Under the pieces are notes generated by a model. That model was not told the DNA's origin, made no database searches, and saw only the letters and a list, made by a program, of their open reading frames with translations. A DNA stretch of 9,576 nucleotides from an uncultured Clostridium sp. Its GTDB lineage: Bacteria > Bacillota > Clostridia > Clostridiales > Clostridiaceae. Position numbers and translations under genes: made by a program. Positions 1 through 5,886 of the stretch are shown here, in pieces (positions within the stretch are counted from its first letter, which is position 1; the number at the start of each line of letters is the position of its first letter). The stretch lies in NCBI RefSeq assembly GCF_937920395.1, contig NZ_CALEVF010000237.1, forward strand, positions 1-9,576. Reading direction: 5' to 3'.

Positions 1-81
1 ATCTACAATTATAGCACATTATTATAAATATAACTTTTATTAGAAATATTATATTTTAATATTATAAGTTATAATTTATTA

Positions 82-90
82 TGATATAAT
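82..90 (+). promoter_or_regulatory. Extended -10 promoter of the transglutaminase-like gene
   Basis: TG-A-TATAAT at 82-90 is a full extended -10 element. A weak -35 (TTATAA, 62-67) lies 17 bp upstream. Transcription would begin near 97 and leave a leader of about 110 nt before the GTG start at 208. The surroundings are almost pure A/T, so other TATAAT-like hexamers occur nearby. The extended TG makes this the best candidate. Confidence 0.45.
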
Positions 91-116
91 TGTAATAAAT
101 TTATAAAAAGTAAAAA

Positions 117-167
117 GTTCTTACTATATAAAGTTTTAAGTTTAAGGGGTAGTGGAACATACCCTTG
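117..167 (+). other. Structured 5' leader hairpin, class not recognised
   Basis: Inside the probable leader, AAGGGGTA (144-151) can pair with TACCCTT (160-166) with one bulged G, around the loop GTGGAACA. The loop GAAC is complementary to GTTC at 117-120, so a loop-upstream interaction is possible. It is the most G-rich stretch in the leader. It does not match the c-di-GMP, glycine, SAM or fluoride riboswitch consensus as I know them. It could be a protein-binding or mRNA-stabilising element, or chance. Confidence 0.25.
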
Positions 168-207
168 TTTTATAGGAGAGTTATCATCTAGAGTAGGGGG
201 AGATTAT

Positions 208-1782
208 GTGAAAAAGTTTAAAAAAATAAGCCAAATATTATTGTCTTTAATTATAGTGTTAGGCGTATCGGTTTCAAGTATAAGTCCATTAGTTTATGCA
301 AATCAAGAAAAAAGTAAAACTACAACAGGTTCGGTTTATCTAATTGGAGGTAGTAAACTAAAGGGCAATAATTATATTCGCAATTTTAGTACTGCTTATT
401 CGTCAATACCAATGAATAAAGCCGCAGCTGTTGCAACATATAAGGTTACTACTGCTAATGAATTTGAAGCAAAATTAAATTATGCCATAGCTAATAGAGC
501 AACTGGGGTGAATATTAGTTATACAGGGCCTAAAATTGCTAGTGATACTATAAGCTTCATCCAAAATACTGTTTTAAAAGTAATTAAAACAGCAGGTAAT
601 GATTACGAAAAGAATTTATTAGATTATTACACTTACAGCATCACAGACTTTGGTAATAATAAATTTGATGTGAATTACACATTTTCGTACTTAGAAACTG
701 ATAATCAGGAAAATCAGGTAAAGGCAAAGGTTAAAGAGGTGTTAGGACAAATAATAACACCTAATATGACTGAAGCTCAAAAGGTAAAGGCTATAAACGC
801 TTATATATGCAAAAAATTAACTTATGATACTTCACTTACTAATTTTTCTGCTTATGCGGGCTTACTCGGAAGTGGTAAGACGGTATGCCAAGGGTATGCA
901 TTGCTAGCATATAGAATGCTAACAGATGCAGGGCTAAAGGCTAGAATGATAACAGGAACTGCAGATAATGGTTTTGAAAGTGAAAGTCATGCTTGGGATA
1001 TGGTAATAGTAGGAGGAAGTTGGTATCACCTAGATACGACTTGGAATGACCCTTTACCAGATGTGAATGGAAGAGTAATGGAAACTTATTCTTTACGTAG
1101 TGATGCAGAAATGAGGCTAAATCATACTTGGGACAAGACATTGTTTCCAGTAGCTTCTAAGAAATATACAATTACTAATAATACCAAGATGCCTATAGCA
1201 TTACCAGTACCAATTTTGTCAGTAGCTCAAATAACGGTAGTTAACAATTCAGTTTATAATGACTATGTTAATGTAACTGGATTAATAAAAGGTGATGTAG
1301 TAAGAGTTTATAGTGGTAATGGCAAGACTTTACTAGGAACTGCAAGTGCAATTGTTACTATGTCTAAAGCCGGTGTTGTAAACACTAAAATAAAGCCATA
1401 TGTTAATATAAAACTTAAAGCTCAACTCAGTGAAACAGTTACAGCAATTAAAGTAACTGTAACTAACAGTAGCAAAAAAACAAGTAAGGCTGTATCTAAA
1501 ACTTATCCCAAAGTGCAGAGGAGTTTAAGTTTGATTCCTCGTTACCTATCAGTTGCAAAGAGCAAAGTATGTGTAAAAGGATTATTAGCAGGAGATATAG
1601 TTAATGTGTATTCTGTAAATCCTGCCTCAACAAAAGGTGCAAGAGCAATATCTAGGGCAACTGTAGTTAAAGGATATTCGTATTTATTTGCTGCATTTAA
1701 TACTAAAGCAAGCAAGCTTTATGTGACTAGAACCTCTGTGAATAAAATACAATCAGTTGCAATTATGATAAAAAGCAAATAA
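208..1782 (+). CDS. Secreted transglutaminase-like domain protein
   Basis: A 524-residue exported protein. Residues 1-31 are a signal peptide: basic MKKFKK, a hydrophobic core, and cleavage after VYA. The transglutaminase-like core (about 190-285) shows the full papain-like triad: Cys227 in KTVCQGYA, His261 in ESHAWD and Asp276 in YHLDTTWND. The C-terminal third holds two related beta-rich modules about 100 residues apart, sharing GLxxGDxVxVYS (around 356-368 and 456-468), probably surface-binding or Ig-like domains. The start is GTG: GGGGGAG at 196-202 is 5 nt upstream, and the ATG at 206 is out of frame. The gene is monocistronic, with its own promoter and terminator. Clostridial proteins of this class are cell-surface proteins; crosslinking, protease or amidase-type activity is possible, and the substrate cannot be read from sequence. 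Confidence 0.88.
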   Translation: MKKFKKISQILLSLIIVLGVSVSSISPLVYANQEKSKTTTGSVYLIGGSKLKGNNYIRNFSTAYSSIPMNKAAAVATYKVTTANEFEAKLNYAIANRATGVNISYTGPKIASDTISFIQNTVLKVIKTAGNDYEKNLLDYYTYSITDFGNNKFDVNYTFSYLETDNQENQVKAKVKEVLGQIITPNMTEAQKVKAINAYICKKLTYDTSLTNFSAYAGLLGSGKTVCQGYALLAYRMLTDAGLKARMITGTADNGFESESHAWDMVIVGGSWYHLDTTWNDPLPDVNGRVMETYSLRSDAEMRLNHTWDKTLFPVASKKYTITNNTKMPIALPVPILSVAQITVVNNSVYNDYVNVTGLIKGDVVRVYSGNGKTLLGTASAIVTMSKAGVVNTKIKPYVNIKLKAQLSETVTAIKVTVTNSSKKTSKAVSKTYPKVQRSLSLIPRYLSVAKSKVCVKGLLAGDIVNVYSVNPASTKGARAISRATVVKGYSYLFAAFNTKASKLYVTRTSVNKIQSVAIMIKSK

Positions 1783-1825
1783 AAGAATCTATATAAGATA
1801 GATCCATAATTTAAATAATTATATG

Positions 1826-1880
1826 CTCCTCTTTAAGTAGACAGATTTTAAAAATTTGTTAAAAGAAAGAGGGGTATTTT
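1826..1880 (+). terminator. Long hairpin terminator after the transglutaminase-like gene
   Basis: The outer stem CTCCTCTTT (1826-1834) pairs with AAAGAGGGG (1866-1874), nine pairs with one G-U. An inner stem 1841-1848/1852-1859 pairs across a symmetric internal loop. A U-rich tail (TATTTTTAT) follows. The size and internal loop are unusual for a plain terminator. It may have been contributed by the end of an insertion element. Confidence 0.65.
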
Positions 1881-1881
1881 T

Positions 1882-1976
1882 ATGTCTAAAAATATTTAGA
1901 GCAAATAACCACTCAATTGAATATTAATGATAGTAAAGAAAATAAAACAATAATTGAAATAACAAACAGAACCTAA
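1882..1976 (+). pseudogene. Possible decayed start of an IS3-family transposase orfA
   Basis: ATG at 1882 reads MSKNI and then hits TAG (1897). Shifting frame at 1899 gives EQITTQLNIN, then a lysine/asparagine-rich stretch to a stop at 1974. Clostridial IS3/IS150-type orfA proteins often begin with something like MSKNIFTKEQI, so the sequence looks like that start with a few bases lost. Only about 30 codons are involved and the rest of the element is absent. I rate this as a suggestion from memory of the family, not a firm identification. Confidence 0.25.
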
Positions 1977-2002
1977 AAACTTGAAATAAGGAGGTATCGA
2001 TG

Positions 2003-2404
2003 ATGGGAAAAATAATTGAGTGGAAAAAAGAAGAGGAAGTTAACAATAGAATTACAGAAAATATCGAAGAAGTTGAAGAATTTGAAGAAGTTAATGAAAT
2101 TGATGAAAATGAAGACAGTGAAGAGGATTCTTTGTTAGTTATTCATCAATTCGTTGAAACTTATTATGAGGAGGAGCAAGAAGAAATTCATCCTTATGAA
2201 TTAAATGGTTTTGAATTAGGTTTAATTTCATATCTTAATCTTTTAGAGAAAGGATTATTACCAAACATTATTAAGAATATTAATGTTCTAGCTGTTAATA
2301 AATTTGATAGAATTGCAAAATTGTTTCCAGAAGTTGATATTCCACAAGAATTTTATATTGGGTTTCTTAAGGGGTTCTGTAGCATTTATGACAAGTATAT
2401 GTAG
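2003..2404 (+). CDS. Small highly acidic protein of unknown function
   Basis: 133 residues, no family recognised. The N-terminal half (about residues 10-63) is dominated by Glu and Asp with few basic residues, so it is probably extended or disordered. The C-terminal half is different: a compact, hydrophobic, mostly helical-looking domain (FELGLISYLNLLEKG onward) with a single Cys near the end. There is no signal peptide or membrane segment, so it is predicted cytosolic. AAGGAGG at 1988-1994 stands 8 nt before ATG 2003 and 5 nt before ATG 2000. The spacing favours 2003, although the upstream in-frame ATG would add only one Met. It is transcribed alone, with a strong terminator directly after the stop. 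Charge layout suggests a nucleic-acid-mimic or protein-binding tail, but that is inference only. Confidence 0.75.
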   Translation: MGKIIEWKKEEEVNNRITENIEEVEEFEEVNEIDENEDSEEDSLLVIHQFVETYYEEEQEEIHPYELNGFELGLISYLNLLEKGLLPNIIKNINVLAVNKFDRIAKLFPEVDIPQEFYIGFLKGFCSIYDKYM

Positions 2405-2425
2405 TCATTAGTAATGGACACAATG

Positions 2426-2465
2426 AAAAACAAGTCTTACATTATTAATGTCAGACTTGTTTTTA
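2426..2465. terminator. Bidirectional terminator between convergent genes
   Basis: AACAAGTCT (2429-2437) pairs with AGACTTGTT (2453-2461). After one T-C mismatch the helix continues as ACATT/AATGT (2439-2443/2447-2451) around the loop ATT. The plus strand then reads TTTTT and the minus strand also runs into TTTTT, so it can stop both the acidic-protein gene and the 27-residue ORF. Confidence 0.85.
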
Positions 2466-2546
2466 TTTAGTTGGTTTTTCTACAGATGCAGCAAGACATT
2501 CATCAATAACATCCTTACTAATAACAAATTTATTTCCATTATTCAT
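2463..2546 (-). CDS. Small 27-residue protein, unknown function
   Basis: A short minus-strand ORF: ATG at 2546-2544, stop TAA at 2465-2463. It reads MNNGNKFVISKDVI followed by DECLAASVEKPTK. AAGGGAG at 2563-2557 lies 10 nt before the ATG, a convincing Shine-Dalgarno site. The gene runs directly into the shared terminator and has promoter-like and PhoP-box-like elements upstream, so it has every part of a real transcription unit. The peptide is hydrophilic, with one Cys (residue 17) and no membrane segment, so it is not an obvious toxin or lantibiotic precursor. No family recognised. It is too short for gene callers and could also be a chance frame. Confidence 0.5.
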   Translation of the reverse strand: MNNGNKFVISKDVIDECLAASVEKPTK

Positions 2547-2575
2547 TGAGCTCACACTCCCTTCGTAATATATAA

Positions 2576-2618
2576 ATAATATCATAACTATGTTAAAAGG
2601 ATATTAAGATAATATTAA
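2576..2618 (-). promoter_or_regulatory. Three PhoP-box-like repeats and -10 upstream of the small ORF
   Basis: Reading the minus strand, TTAATA (2618-2613), TTAATA (2607-2602) and TTAACA (2596-2591) are each separated by exactly 5 nt, giving an 11-bp period. All three fit the PhoP/PhoB box TT(A/C/T)A(C/T)A known from Bacillus. A -10-like TATTAT (2581-2576) begins 9 nt after the last box, the geometry expected for an activator that replaces the -35. A start near 2569 would give a leader of about 23 nt with the ribosome site inside it. The background is AT-rich, so the phasing, not the hexamers themselves, is the evidence. Confidence 0.45.
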
Positions 2619-2678
2619 GATTAAGAAAATTTTATTTTTATTTGAAATTGTAAAACAGATACATTGGTCCAAGCATTA

Positions 2679-2687
2679 TGTTATAAT
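2679..2687 (+). promoter_or_regulatory. Extended -10 promoter of the aldo/keto reductase
   Basis: TG-T-TATAAT (2679-2687) is a perfect extended -10. No good -35 is visible at 16-18 bp, which is usual for extended -10 promoters. Transcription would start near 2694. The PhoP-like boxes on the other strand end about 75 bp upstream and could in principle act on this promoter too. Confidence 0.6.
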
Positions 2688-2762
2688 ATTGCATATAAAA
2701 CAAACTACAAAATGTTATAAATATCGATTAAATTTTATTGCTCATTTAAGGGAGGAATTATA

Positions 2763-3905
2763 ATGTTGTATAGAAAGTTTGGAAAGACAAATGAAATGGT
2801 TTCAGCTTTGGGTTTTGGGTGTATGAGGCTTCCAATTTTGCCAGGAGGAGATCAATCTAAAATAGATTATGATAAAGCAACAAAGCTTGTACGCTTTGCA
2901 ATAGATGAAGGCGTAAATTACATAGATACTGCTTATCCGTACCATGGAACAGGTATGGGCGGTGGAGGAGCAAGTGAACTATTTGTGGCAAAGGCCTTGA
3001 AAGATGGCTATAGAGAGAAAGTAAAACTTGCTACAAAACTTCCTAGTTGGCTTATAAAAACAAGAGAAGACATGGATAAATACTTAAATGAACAATTACA
3101 GAGACTTGAGACAGATAGCATAGATTTTTATCTAATACATGCTCTTAATGCTGATACCTGGGCTGTGCTTAAAAATCTTGGGATATCTGAGTTTTTAGAT
3201 TCAGCGATAAAAGATGGAAGAATAAAATATGCAGGATTTTCATTCCATGATAAACTTCCTATTTTTAAAGAAATAGTAGATTATTATGATTGGTCATTTT
3301 GTCAAATTCAATATAACTATTTAGATGAGAATTTTCAAGCTGGAACAGAAGGCTTAAAATATGCATCTAAAAAGGGACTCGGAGTTACAATTATGGAACC
3401 ACTTAGAGGAGGAAAACTCGCAGCTAATCTTCCAAAAGAGGCTCTTGATGTTTTTGATAAAGCAGAAATTAAAAGAACACCAGTAGATTGGGCTTTAAGT
3501 TGGGTTTGGAACCATCCTGAAGTATCAGTTGTTTTAAGTGGAATGAATGAAATGAATCAAATAGTAGAAAATATAAAAACGGCAAGTGAAGTCAAGGTTA
3601 ATTCATTAACAGATGAAGAATTAAAGATAGTTATCAAGGCTAAAACTGTTATTGAGGAAAAAGTAAAAGTTAGTTGTACAGCTTGTGAGTATTGTATGCC
3701 ATGTCCAGCTGGTGTAAATATTCCTAAAAATTTCACTTTCTATAATAATCATTTTATGTTTGACAAAGAGGAGAATTATTCCTTAGCTGTTCCACAAAAG
3801 GAAAGAGCATCAAACTGCGTAGAGTGTGGTAAATGTGAAACCCATTGTCCTCAAGGCATTTCAATTAGAGAAGAATTAAAGAATGTTAAATCATTATTTG
3901 AATAA
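2763..3905 (+). CDS. Aldo/keto reductase with C-terminal 4Fe-4S dicluster domain
   Basis: 380 residues, cytosolic, presumably an NAD(P)H-linked carbonyl oxidoreductase. The TIM-barrel part (1-290) carries the AKR catalytic tetrad: Asp55 and Tyr60 in DTAYPYHG, Lys92 in LATK and His126 in YLIH. The C-terminal part has two cysteine clusters typical of 4Fe-4S sites: Cys305/308/311/314 (CTACEYCMPCP) and Cys352/355/358/362 (CVECGKCETHCP). This fused arrangement is common in anaerobes and suggests electron transfer between nicotinamide and ferredoxin-like centres. The start is clear: AAGGGAGG (2748-2755) is 7 nt before ATG. The gene is full length and stands alone between its own promoter and terminator. 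The physiological substrate cannot be deduced. Confidence 0.93.
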   Translation: MLYRKFGKTNEMVSALGFGCMRLPILPGGDQSKIDYDKATKLVRFAIDEGVNYIDTAYPYHGTGMGGGGASELFVAKALKDGYREKVKLATKLPSWLIKTREDMDKYLNEQLQRLETDSIDFYLIHALNADTWAVLKNLGISEFLDSAIKDGRIKYAGFSFHDKLPIFKEIVDYYDWSFCQIQYNYLDENFQAGTEGLKYASKKGLGVTIMEPLRGGKLAANLPKEALDVFDKAEIKRTPVDWALSWVWNHPEVSVVLSGMNEMNQIVENIKTASEVKVNSLTDEELKIVIKAKTVIEEKVKVSCTACEYCMPCPAGVNIPKNFTFYNNHFMFDKEENYSLAVPQKERASNCVECGKCETHCPQGISIREELKNVKSLFE

Positions 3906-3917
3906 ATATAAGAAATT

Positions 3918-3962
3918 AATACTGACAGATCATAATTAGATTATGATCTGTCAGTATTTTTA
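3918..3962 (+). terminator. Strong terminator after the aldo/keto reductase
   Basis: A perfect 19-bp stem, 3918-3936 pairing with 3940-3958, has a TAG loop and is followed by TTT. The stem symmetry means it can also block transcription on the minus strand. Confidence 0.92.
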
Positions 3963-4082
3963 CTTTATGGCTATTTAAAAAAAGTTTATTTACAATAGAG
4001 GAATTTAAGTGGAAAAAGAGAACTAGTTAAAACAATCAATTTTACAAATAATGGTTGAGATATGGACGGAGGAATACAAAAT

Positions 4083-4562
4083 ATGAAAAAGATAATAATG
4101 GTATTATTAAGCGGTTTTATCATAGTATCTTTGATGTTCATAATAATATATGAAAATAATAGAAAAATAAATTATAAAAACAATAGTCAAACATCAGCAG
4201 TTATAAATCAAGAAAAAATATTTACATCAATAAAAGATAATGATATTGAATCGGTAAAAAAATTAATCCAAAAGGGTGTAAAAATTAATTATAAAGATAG
4301 TGGTGGAGAAACTGCACTAGAGCATGCAGTTAAAACGGATAATAAGGATATTGTGAAATATTTAATTGGTAAAGGTGCAGATGTAAATACTATAGATGAT
4401 CAAAAGAGTACTCCTTTATCCGTGATCAAAAGTGAGGGTATGATGAATTTATTATTAAGTAAAGGTGCTAATGCAAGCACTATGGTTTTTGCTGGTGATG
4501 GTGAAATAGATGAAACAGCCATAGAGGTAGCAAAATATATAGTTGCAATAATACCTGATTAA
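4083..4562 (+). CDS. Membrane-anchored ankyrin-repeat protein
   Basis: 159 residues. A basic start (MKK) precedes one hydrophobic segment (about 4-23) with no lipobox Cys, so it is a signal anchor or uncleaved signal peptide; the rest is probably outside the membrane. Three ankyrin repeats follow: about 43-72 (IFTSIKDNDIESVKKLIQKG), 75-105 (TALEHAV, then IVKYLIGKGADVN) and 109-132 (TPLSVI, then LLLSKGAN). The fold is a protein-binding scaffold, partner unknown. An ATG at 4062 would add seven residues, but GGAGGA (4068-4073) lies downstream of it and 9 nt before ATG 4083, so 4083 is the start. No clear promoter was found in the 120 bp upstream. The next gene begins 91 nt downstream on the same strand. 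Confidence 0.85.
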   Translation: MKKIIMVLLSGFIIVSLMFIIIYENNRKINYKNNSQTSAVINQEKIFTSIKDNDIESVKKLIQKGVKINYKDSGGETALEHAVKTDNKDIVKYLIGKGADVNTIDDQKSTPLSVIKSEGMMNLLLSKGANASTMVFAGDGEIDETAIEVAKYIVAIIPD

Positions 4563-4653
4563 AATACAAAAAAATTATAAAGTATATGTTCTAATATTTA
4601 GAAAAAGGAATAATATTTGTAGTGGATGGAGTTAATAAAATAAAGGAGATTTT

Positions 4654-5040
4654 ATGAAAAAAAATATTTCTTATCTATTTAGAAGAAATAGAACTTTTTC
4701 TAGATTTAAAATTAGAAAAGCAATAATTATTTTTTTTGTAATAGTTGGTATAATTATATTTTTTCCGCATTTTTTTAGAAGTACTTATGTAGTAACGATT
4801 GAGAGTAAACGGATAATACAAAATGAAAACAAGACTACTTATTTAATTTATACGGAACTTCAAAATGGTGATATAAGGATATTTAGAAATGATAACAGCC
4901 TACTAGAATTTAAAATATCATCGGAAGATATGTATTGGGGACTTAGAATTAATCAAAAATATGAAATTAAAGCGTATGGACTTAGTATACCTTTATTATC
5001 ATCATATCAAAACATTGTAAAAGCTAAAGGGGTAAAATAG
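4654..5040 (+). CDS. Small membrane-anchored protein, DUF1523-like C-terminus
   Basis: 128 residues. A strongly basic N-terminus (about 10 Arg/Lys in the first 22) precedes one membrane helix (about 22-41), which fits an N-in, C-out topology. The soluble part (45-125) reads as a beta-rich domain: YVVTIESKRI, YLIYTELQNGDIRIFRN, then YGLSIPLLSSYQNIV. This order of segments, with an RNDNSL stretch and a YGxxIPxLSxYxNIV ending, resembles DUF1523-type membrane proteins found in phages and bacteria. That link rests on remembered patterns and is tentative. AAAGGAG at 4642-4648 is 5 nt before the ATG. It may be co-transcribed with the ankyrin gene upstream; I see no terminator between them. Confidence 0.75.
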   Translation: MKKNISYLFRRNRTFSRFKIRKAIIIFFVIVGIIIFFPHFFRSTYVVTIESKRIIQNENKTTYLIYTELQNGDIRIFRNDNSLLEFKISSEDMYWGLRINQKYEIKAYGLSIPLLSSYQNIVKAKGVK

Positions 5041-5064
5041 CGTGCTATCTTATCCCTCCGTTTT
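5028..5064. terminator. Hairpin terminator between convergent genes
   Basis: AGGGGTAAAATAG (5028-5040) pairs with CTATCTTATCCCT (5045-5057), with one G-U pair and one A-C mismatch, around the loop CGTG. TTTT follows at 5061-5064 on the plus strand. The left arm contains the end of the 128-residue gene including its stop codon, and the minus-strand fluC gene ends at 5063. The hairpin probably serves both directions, though the minus-strand U-tract is interrupted. Confidence 0.6.
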
Positions 5065-5416
5065 ATAAACTACCTAGTTTGCTTCCTATTTCATAACCTA
5101 TAGTTCCAAGTATTAATGTACATAAAATATATATAAAAGCATTCAGTTTTTCTTTTTCTTGAAATAGATTAAAGCCCTCATACATAAAAGTTGAAAAAGT
5201 TGTGTATGCACCTAGGAAACCATCTCCAATTAGTAGCATAATATTACTACTTACTCCAATTGTGCTTACAAACCCAAGCAAAAGGGCACCTGTAATATTA
5301 ATTATAAAAGTACCTATTGGAAAAGAGCGTTTTGATTTTTCACTTATAAATTTACCAAGGCTGTACCTAACCAAACTTCCGGCGGCTCCACCGATTGCAA
5401 CTAACACATATGTCAT
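5063..5416 (-). CDS. crcB: FluC/CrcB fluoride channel subunit, second of a pair
   Basis: 117 residues, four predicted membrane helices, the usual FluC size. FluC proteins are dual-topology dimeric channels that let fluoride leave the cell. Family signatures are all present: GGAAGSLVRY (9-18), GTFIINITG with conserved Asn40, and GFLGAYTTFSTF (66-77). The latter carries both fluoride-coordinating phenylalanines, Phe74 and Phe77. AGGAGG at 5430-5425 is 8 nt before the ATG. The gene starts 24 nt after the stop of the first fluC gene, so the two are co-transcribed. Paired genes in Gram-positive bacteria generally encode a heterodimer. Confidence 0.93.
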   Translation of the reverse strand: MTYVLVAIGGAAGSLVRYSLGKFISEKSKRSFPIGTFIINITGALLLGFVSTIGVSSNIMLLIGDGFLGAYTTFSTFMYEGFNLFQEKEKLNAFIYILCTLILGTIGYEIGSKLGSL

Positions 5417-5440
5417 GAAATAAACCTCCTATGGATAAAT

Positions 5441-5860
5441 CTAGCCTACATCACTAGGGCTATTCTTATTACTTATAAAAATTGAAACTACTTCTCTTGC
5501 AACTATTACTCCAAAGTAAGCTGCAGCAAGTCCGAACATTGCTGAGAAGCCAATATAGGATATAGAAGAATAATAGTCTCCTTGCTTCATAAGATTTACA
5601 GTTTCTTTGCAAAGTGTAGAAAAAGTTGTGAAGGCCCCCAAAAATCCAGTAGCAATTCCTAGTCTTATATCAGCATCGATCACATAAATTTCATATGCGA
5701 CTGTTAGTATAAGTGATAATAGGAAAGTACCAGAAATATTTATTAACAATGTGTTTATTGGTATAACTTCTTTATAATGATAAATATGTATATTTTTTAT
5801 AAAATATCTTAATATAGCCCCTAGCATTCCACCTATGGCTATAAATATGTACTTTCTCAT
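5441..5860 (-). CDS. crcB: FluC/CrcB fluoride channel subunit, first of a pair
   Basis: 139 residues, slightly longer than its partner because of an extended loop after helix 1 and a polar C-terminal tail. It has GGMLGAILRY (10-19), NTLLINISG with Asn41, and GFLGAFTTFSTL (72-83). In the last motif the first pore phenylalanine is kept (Phe80) but the second position is Leu83 instead of Phe. This fits a heterodimer in which the two pores are not equivalent. AAAAGGAG at 5880-5873 is 12 nt before the ATG, a rather long spacing. The upstream TPR gene ends only 26 nt away, so this gene depends on the promoter near 6720 unless one lies inside the TPR gene. Confidence 0.92.
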   Translation of the reverse strand: MRKYIFIAIGGMLGAILRYFIKNIHIYHYKEVIPINTLLINISGTFLLSLILTVAYEIYVIDADIRLGIATGFLGAFTTFSTLCKETVNLMKQGDYYSSISYIGFSAMFGLAAAYFGVIVAREVVSIFISNKNSPSDVG

Positions 5861-5886
5861 ATTTTTTAATTACTCCTTTTCCAAAT

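Noticed and set aside
941..1141. Minus-strand open frame of 66 codons
   Set aside because: Lies wholly inside the transglutaminase-like gene, has no ribosome site, and its peptide matches nothing. It is an antisense shadow.
4062..4082. Upstream ATG for the ankyrin protein
   Set aside because: The only Shine-Dalgarno sequence (4068-4073) lies downstream of it, and ATG 4083 gives a normal signal-anchor start.
5202..5423. Plus-strand open frame of 73 codons
   Set aside because: Antisense to a fluC gene whose family motifs are certain. No ribosome site.
5861..5886. Fluoride riboswitch before the fluC genes
   Set aside because: The gap is only 26 nt, and no GGNGATGG or conserved TGATG-type core is seen there or upstream of the TPR gene.
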